A stretch of 64,000 nucleotides of DNA. Origin: Rhodothermus marinus (GTDB taxonomy: Bacteria > Bacteroidota > Rhodothermia > Rhodothermales > Rhodothermaceae). Shown one piece after another: positions 63,162 to 64,000 of this stretch. The position numbers and the translations under genes are program-made. Under the pieces are notes generated by a model. It saw only the letters and a list, made by a program, of their open reading frames with translations. It searched no databases and was not told the origin of the DNA. Each line of letters opens with the position of its first letter. The first letter of the stretch is position 1. The DNA lies in assembly GCF_009936275.1 (NCBI RefSeq), contig NZ_AP019797.1, forward strand, positions 2,339,890 through 2,403,889, read 5' to 3'.

Positions 63162-63587
63162 CTACCCACCTTCTCCCCAGAGCGTCAGCACTAAGCGGCG
63201 GGGGCCGCCGTGGTTGCGATGCTCGCACAGGTAGATGCCCTGCCAGGTGCCCAGCGCCAGCCGTCCGTCGCGCACCGGCAGCAGCAGACTGCTCCCCAGC
63301 AGCGAGGCCTTGATGTGCGCGGGCATGTCGTCGGGACCTTCCAGCGTGTGTGCAAAATAGGGCGCGCCGTCGGGCACCGCCCGGCTGAAGTAGCGCTCAA
63401 AGTCGGCCCGCACTTCCGGACTGGTGTTTTCGTTGAGCGTCAGACTGGCCGACGTGTGCTGGATGAACACGTGCAGCAATCCGACCCGTACTGAGCGCAA
63501 CTCCGGAAGTTGCGCCAGCACTTCGTCGGTGATCAGATGAAAGCCGCGCTCGCGCGGCCGCAGGGTGATCGTACGCTGCACCCACAT
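63162..63587 (-). CDS. YjbQ/UPF0047-family protein
   Basis: A 141-residue protein with start ATG 63587. The family motifs are present: [33 protein letters not shown] with the conserved His, [27 protein letters not shown] and [14 protein letters not shown] with conserved His and Arg. YjbQ proteins have been linked to thiamine-phosphate synthase side activity in E. coli, but no definite role is settled. It lies two bases downstream of the uroporphyrinogen-III synthase gene on the same strand, probably in one transcript. Confidence 0.9.
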   Translation of the reverse strand: MWVQRTITLRPRERGFHLITDEVLAQLPELRSVRVGLLHVFIQHTSASLTLNENTSPEVRADFERYFSRAVPDGAPYFAHTLEGPDDMPAHIKASLLGSSLLLPVRDGRLALGTWQGIYLCEHRNHGGPRRLVLTLWGEGG

Positions 63588-63589
63588 GG

Positions 63590-64000
63590 TTACGACGGGT
63601 TGGTTGCTTCCTGCAGTGCAGCCAGCAAGCCTTCCGGCGTGGGCGTTCGGGCGACGGCGGCCACCTCCCACCCTTCCTGCTGCAGGGCTGCGGCCGTCGT
63701 GGGTCCGATGGCAGCCACACGCACCTGCTCTCGGGCGATCGGAAGCCGTCGGGCTGCCTCCAGGCCGGACGGACTGAAAAATACGACCCAGTCGGGCGCT
63801 TCCGCAGGCAGTTCGGGCACGGACGGACGCGTGTCGTACACGACCAGCTCTTCCAGCGGCAAACCTTCCTCGCGGAGCAGCGTCGGCAGTTCGTCGCGCC
63901 GACGCGCCCCGCACAGAAACAGCAGGGGACGCTCCGGACGCAGTGCCTGCAGGATCAGCCGGGCCAGCTCACGCCCGGAGCCGGCCGTTTCGCCCCGCGG
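63590..64000 (-). CDS. hemD: Uroporphyrinogen-III synthase, N-terminal part cut by window
   Basis: The visible 136 codons are the C-terminal lobe of HemD, which closes the hydroxymethylbilane ring in heme and siroheme synthesis. They include [46 protein letters not shown] and [19 protein letters not shown] near the end, where the conserved tyrosine-region and IGPTTA motifs of the family are expected. The start is outside the window. The YjbQ gene follows after two bases. The family is poorly conserved, but the two C-terminal motifs and the linked position make the call good. Confidence 0.85.
   Translation of the reverse strand, partial: PRGETAGSGRELARLILQALRPERPLLFLCGARRRDELPTLLREEGLPLEELVVYDTRPSVPELPAEAPDWVVFFSPSGLEAARRLPIAREQVRVAAIGPTTAAALQQEGWEVAAVARTPTPEGLLAALQEATNPS

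Overview
The window reads as a chromosomal segment of a thermophilic Rhodothermota bacterium, almost certainly Rhodothermus marinus or a very close relative. The DNA is GC-rich and gene-dense. The glycogen branching enzyme (about 60.7-62.5 kb) has the 621-residue length and sequence I recognise from Rhodothermus. Several families are typical of the Bacteroidota/Rhodothermota branch: a type IX secretion cargo-like C-terminus, a carboxypeptidase-regulatory-fold TonB-linked receptor, DUF5723, WbqC, and promoter-like TAnnTTTG / TATCTTG boxes. No prophage, insertion sequence or CRISPR array was seen.

Layout. 0-7 kb: endonuclease III (cut by the window edge), a DUF4105 membrane protein, the RNase P RNA on the minus strand, a coiled-coil protein with a degenerate zinc ribbon, Nif3, a UMF1 transporter and an outer-membrane barrel candidate. 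7-10.6 kb is the most eroded stretch: tRNA-Arg(CCU), a propeller lipoprotein, a small ORF broken by an amber codon, and a 16-residue-repeat protein broken by a one-base frameshift. 10.2-17.8 kb is a co-directional minus-strand run: propeller histidine kinase, acyltransferase, HtrA/Deg protease, chorismate synthase and a VapBC toxin-antitoxin pair joined by short overlaps. 18-20 kb holds a tiny repeat lipoprotein, a GT4 glycosyltransferase and a secreted thioredoxin.

20.2-27.6 kb is the most interesting block. It is a minus-strand run of UDP-glucose dehydrogenase, UDP-glucuronate decarboxylase interrupted by a 472-residue intein with a LAGLIDADG endonuclease, an SLC13 permease, and a bifunctional ATP sulfurylase/APS kinase. 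Together these could supply UDP-glucuronate, UDP-xylose and PAPS, which would suit a xylosylated and/or sulfated glycan, although ordinary sulfate assimilation is also possible.

28-39.6 kb: a LytS/LytT two-component pair, a type IX-type secreted protein with dockerin-like motifs, a TonB-linked outer-membrane receptor, and a DUF5723 barrel paired with a 903-residue lipoprotein of unknown function. 39.7-47.5 kb: aminotransferase V and WbqC, then GT2, LapA, CorA, LD-carboxypeptidase, PurN and PurH. 47.6-56.5 kb: mreB-mreC-dacB (cell shape and wall), hslV and hslU with a NYN-domain gene between them, a GNAT/FemAB-like enzyme and a polysaccharide flippase. 57-62.6 kb: cupin, SPOR lipoprotein, and divergent glycogen debranching and branching enzymes. 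The right edge has a DUF433 antitoxin with an apparently decayed toxin, YjbQ, and the end of uroporphyrinogen-III synthase.

Dispersed bipartite palindromes with CCCCTAC...GTAGGGG cores occupy several intergenic gaps. All functional calls come from reading the sequence and remembered family features; no database search was run.
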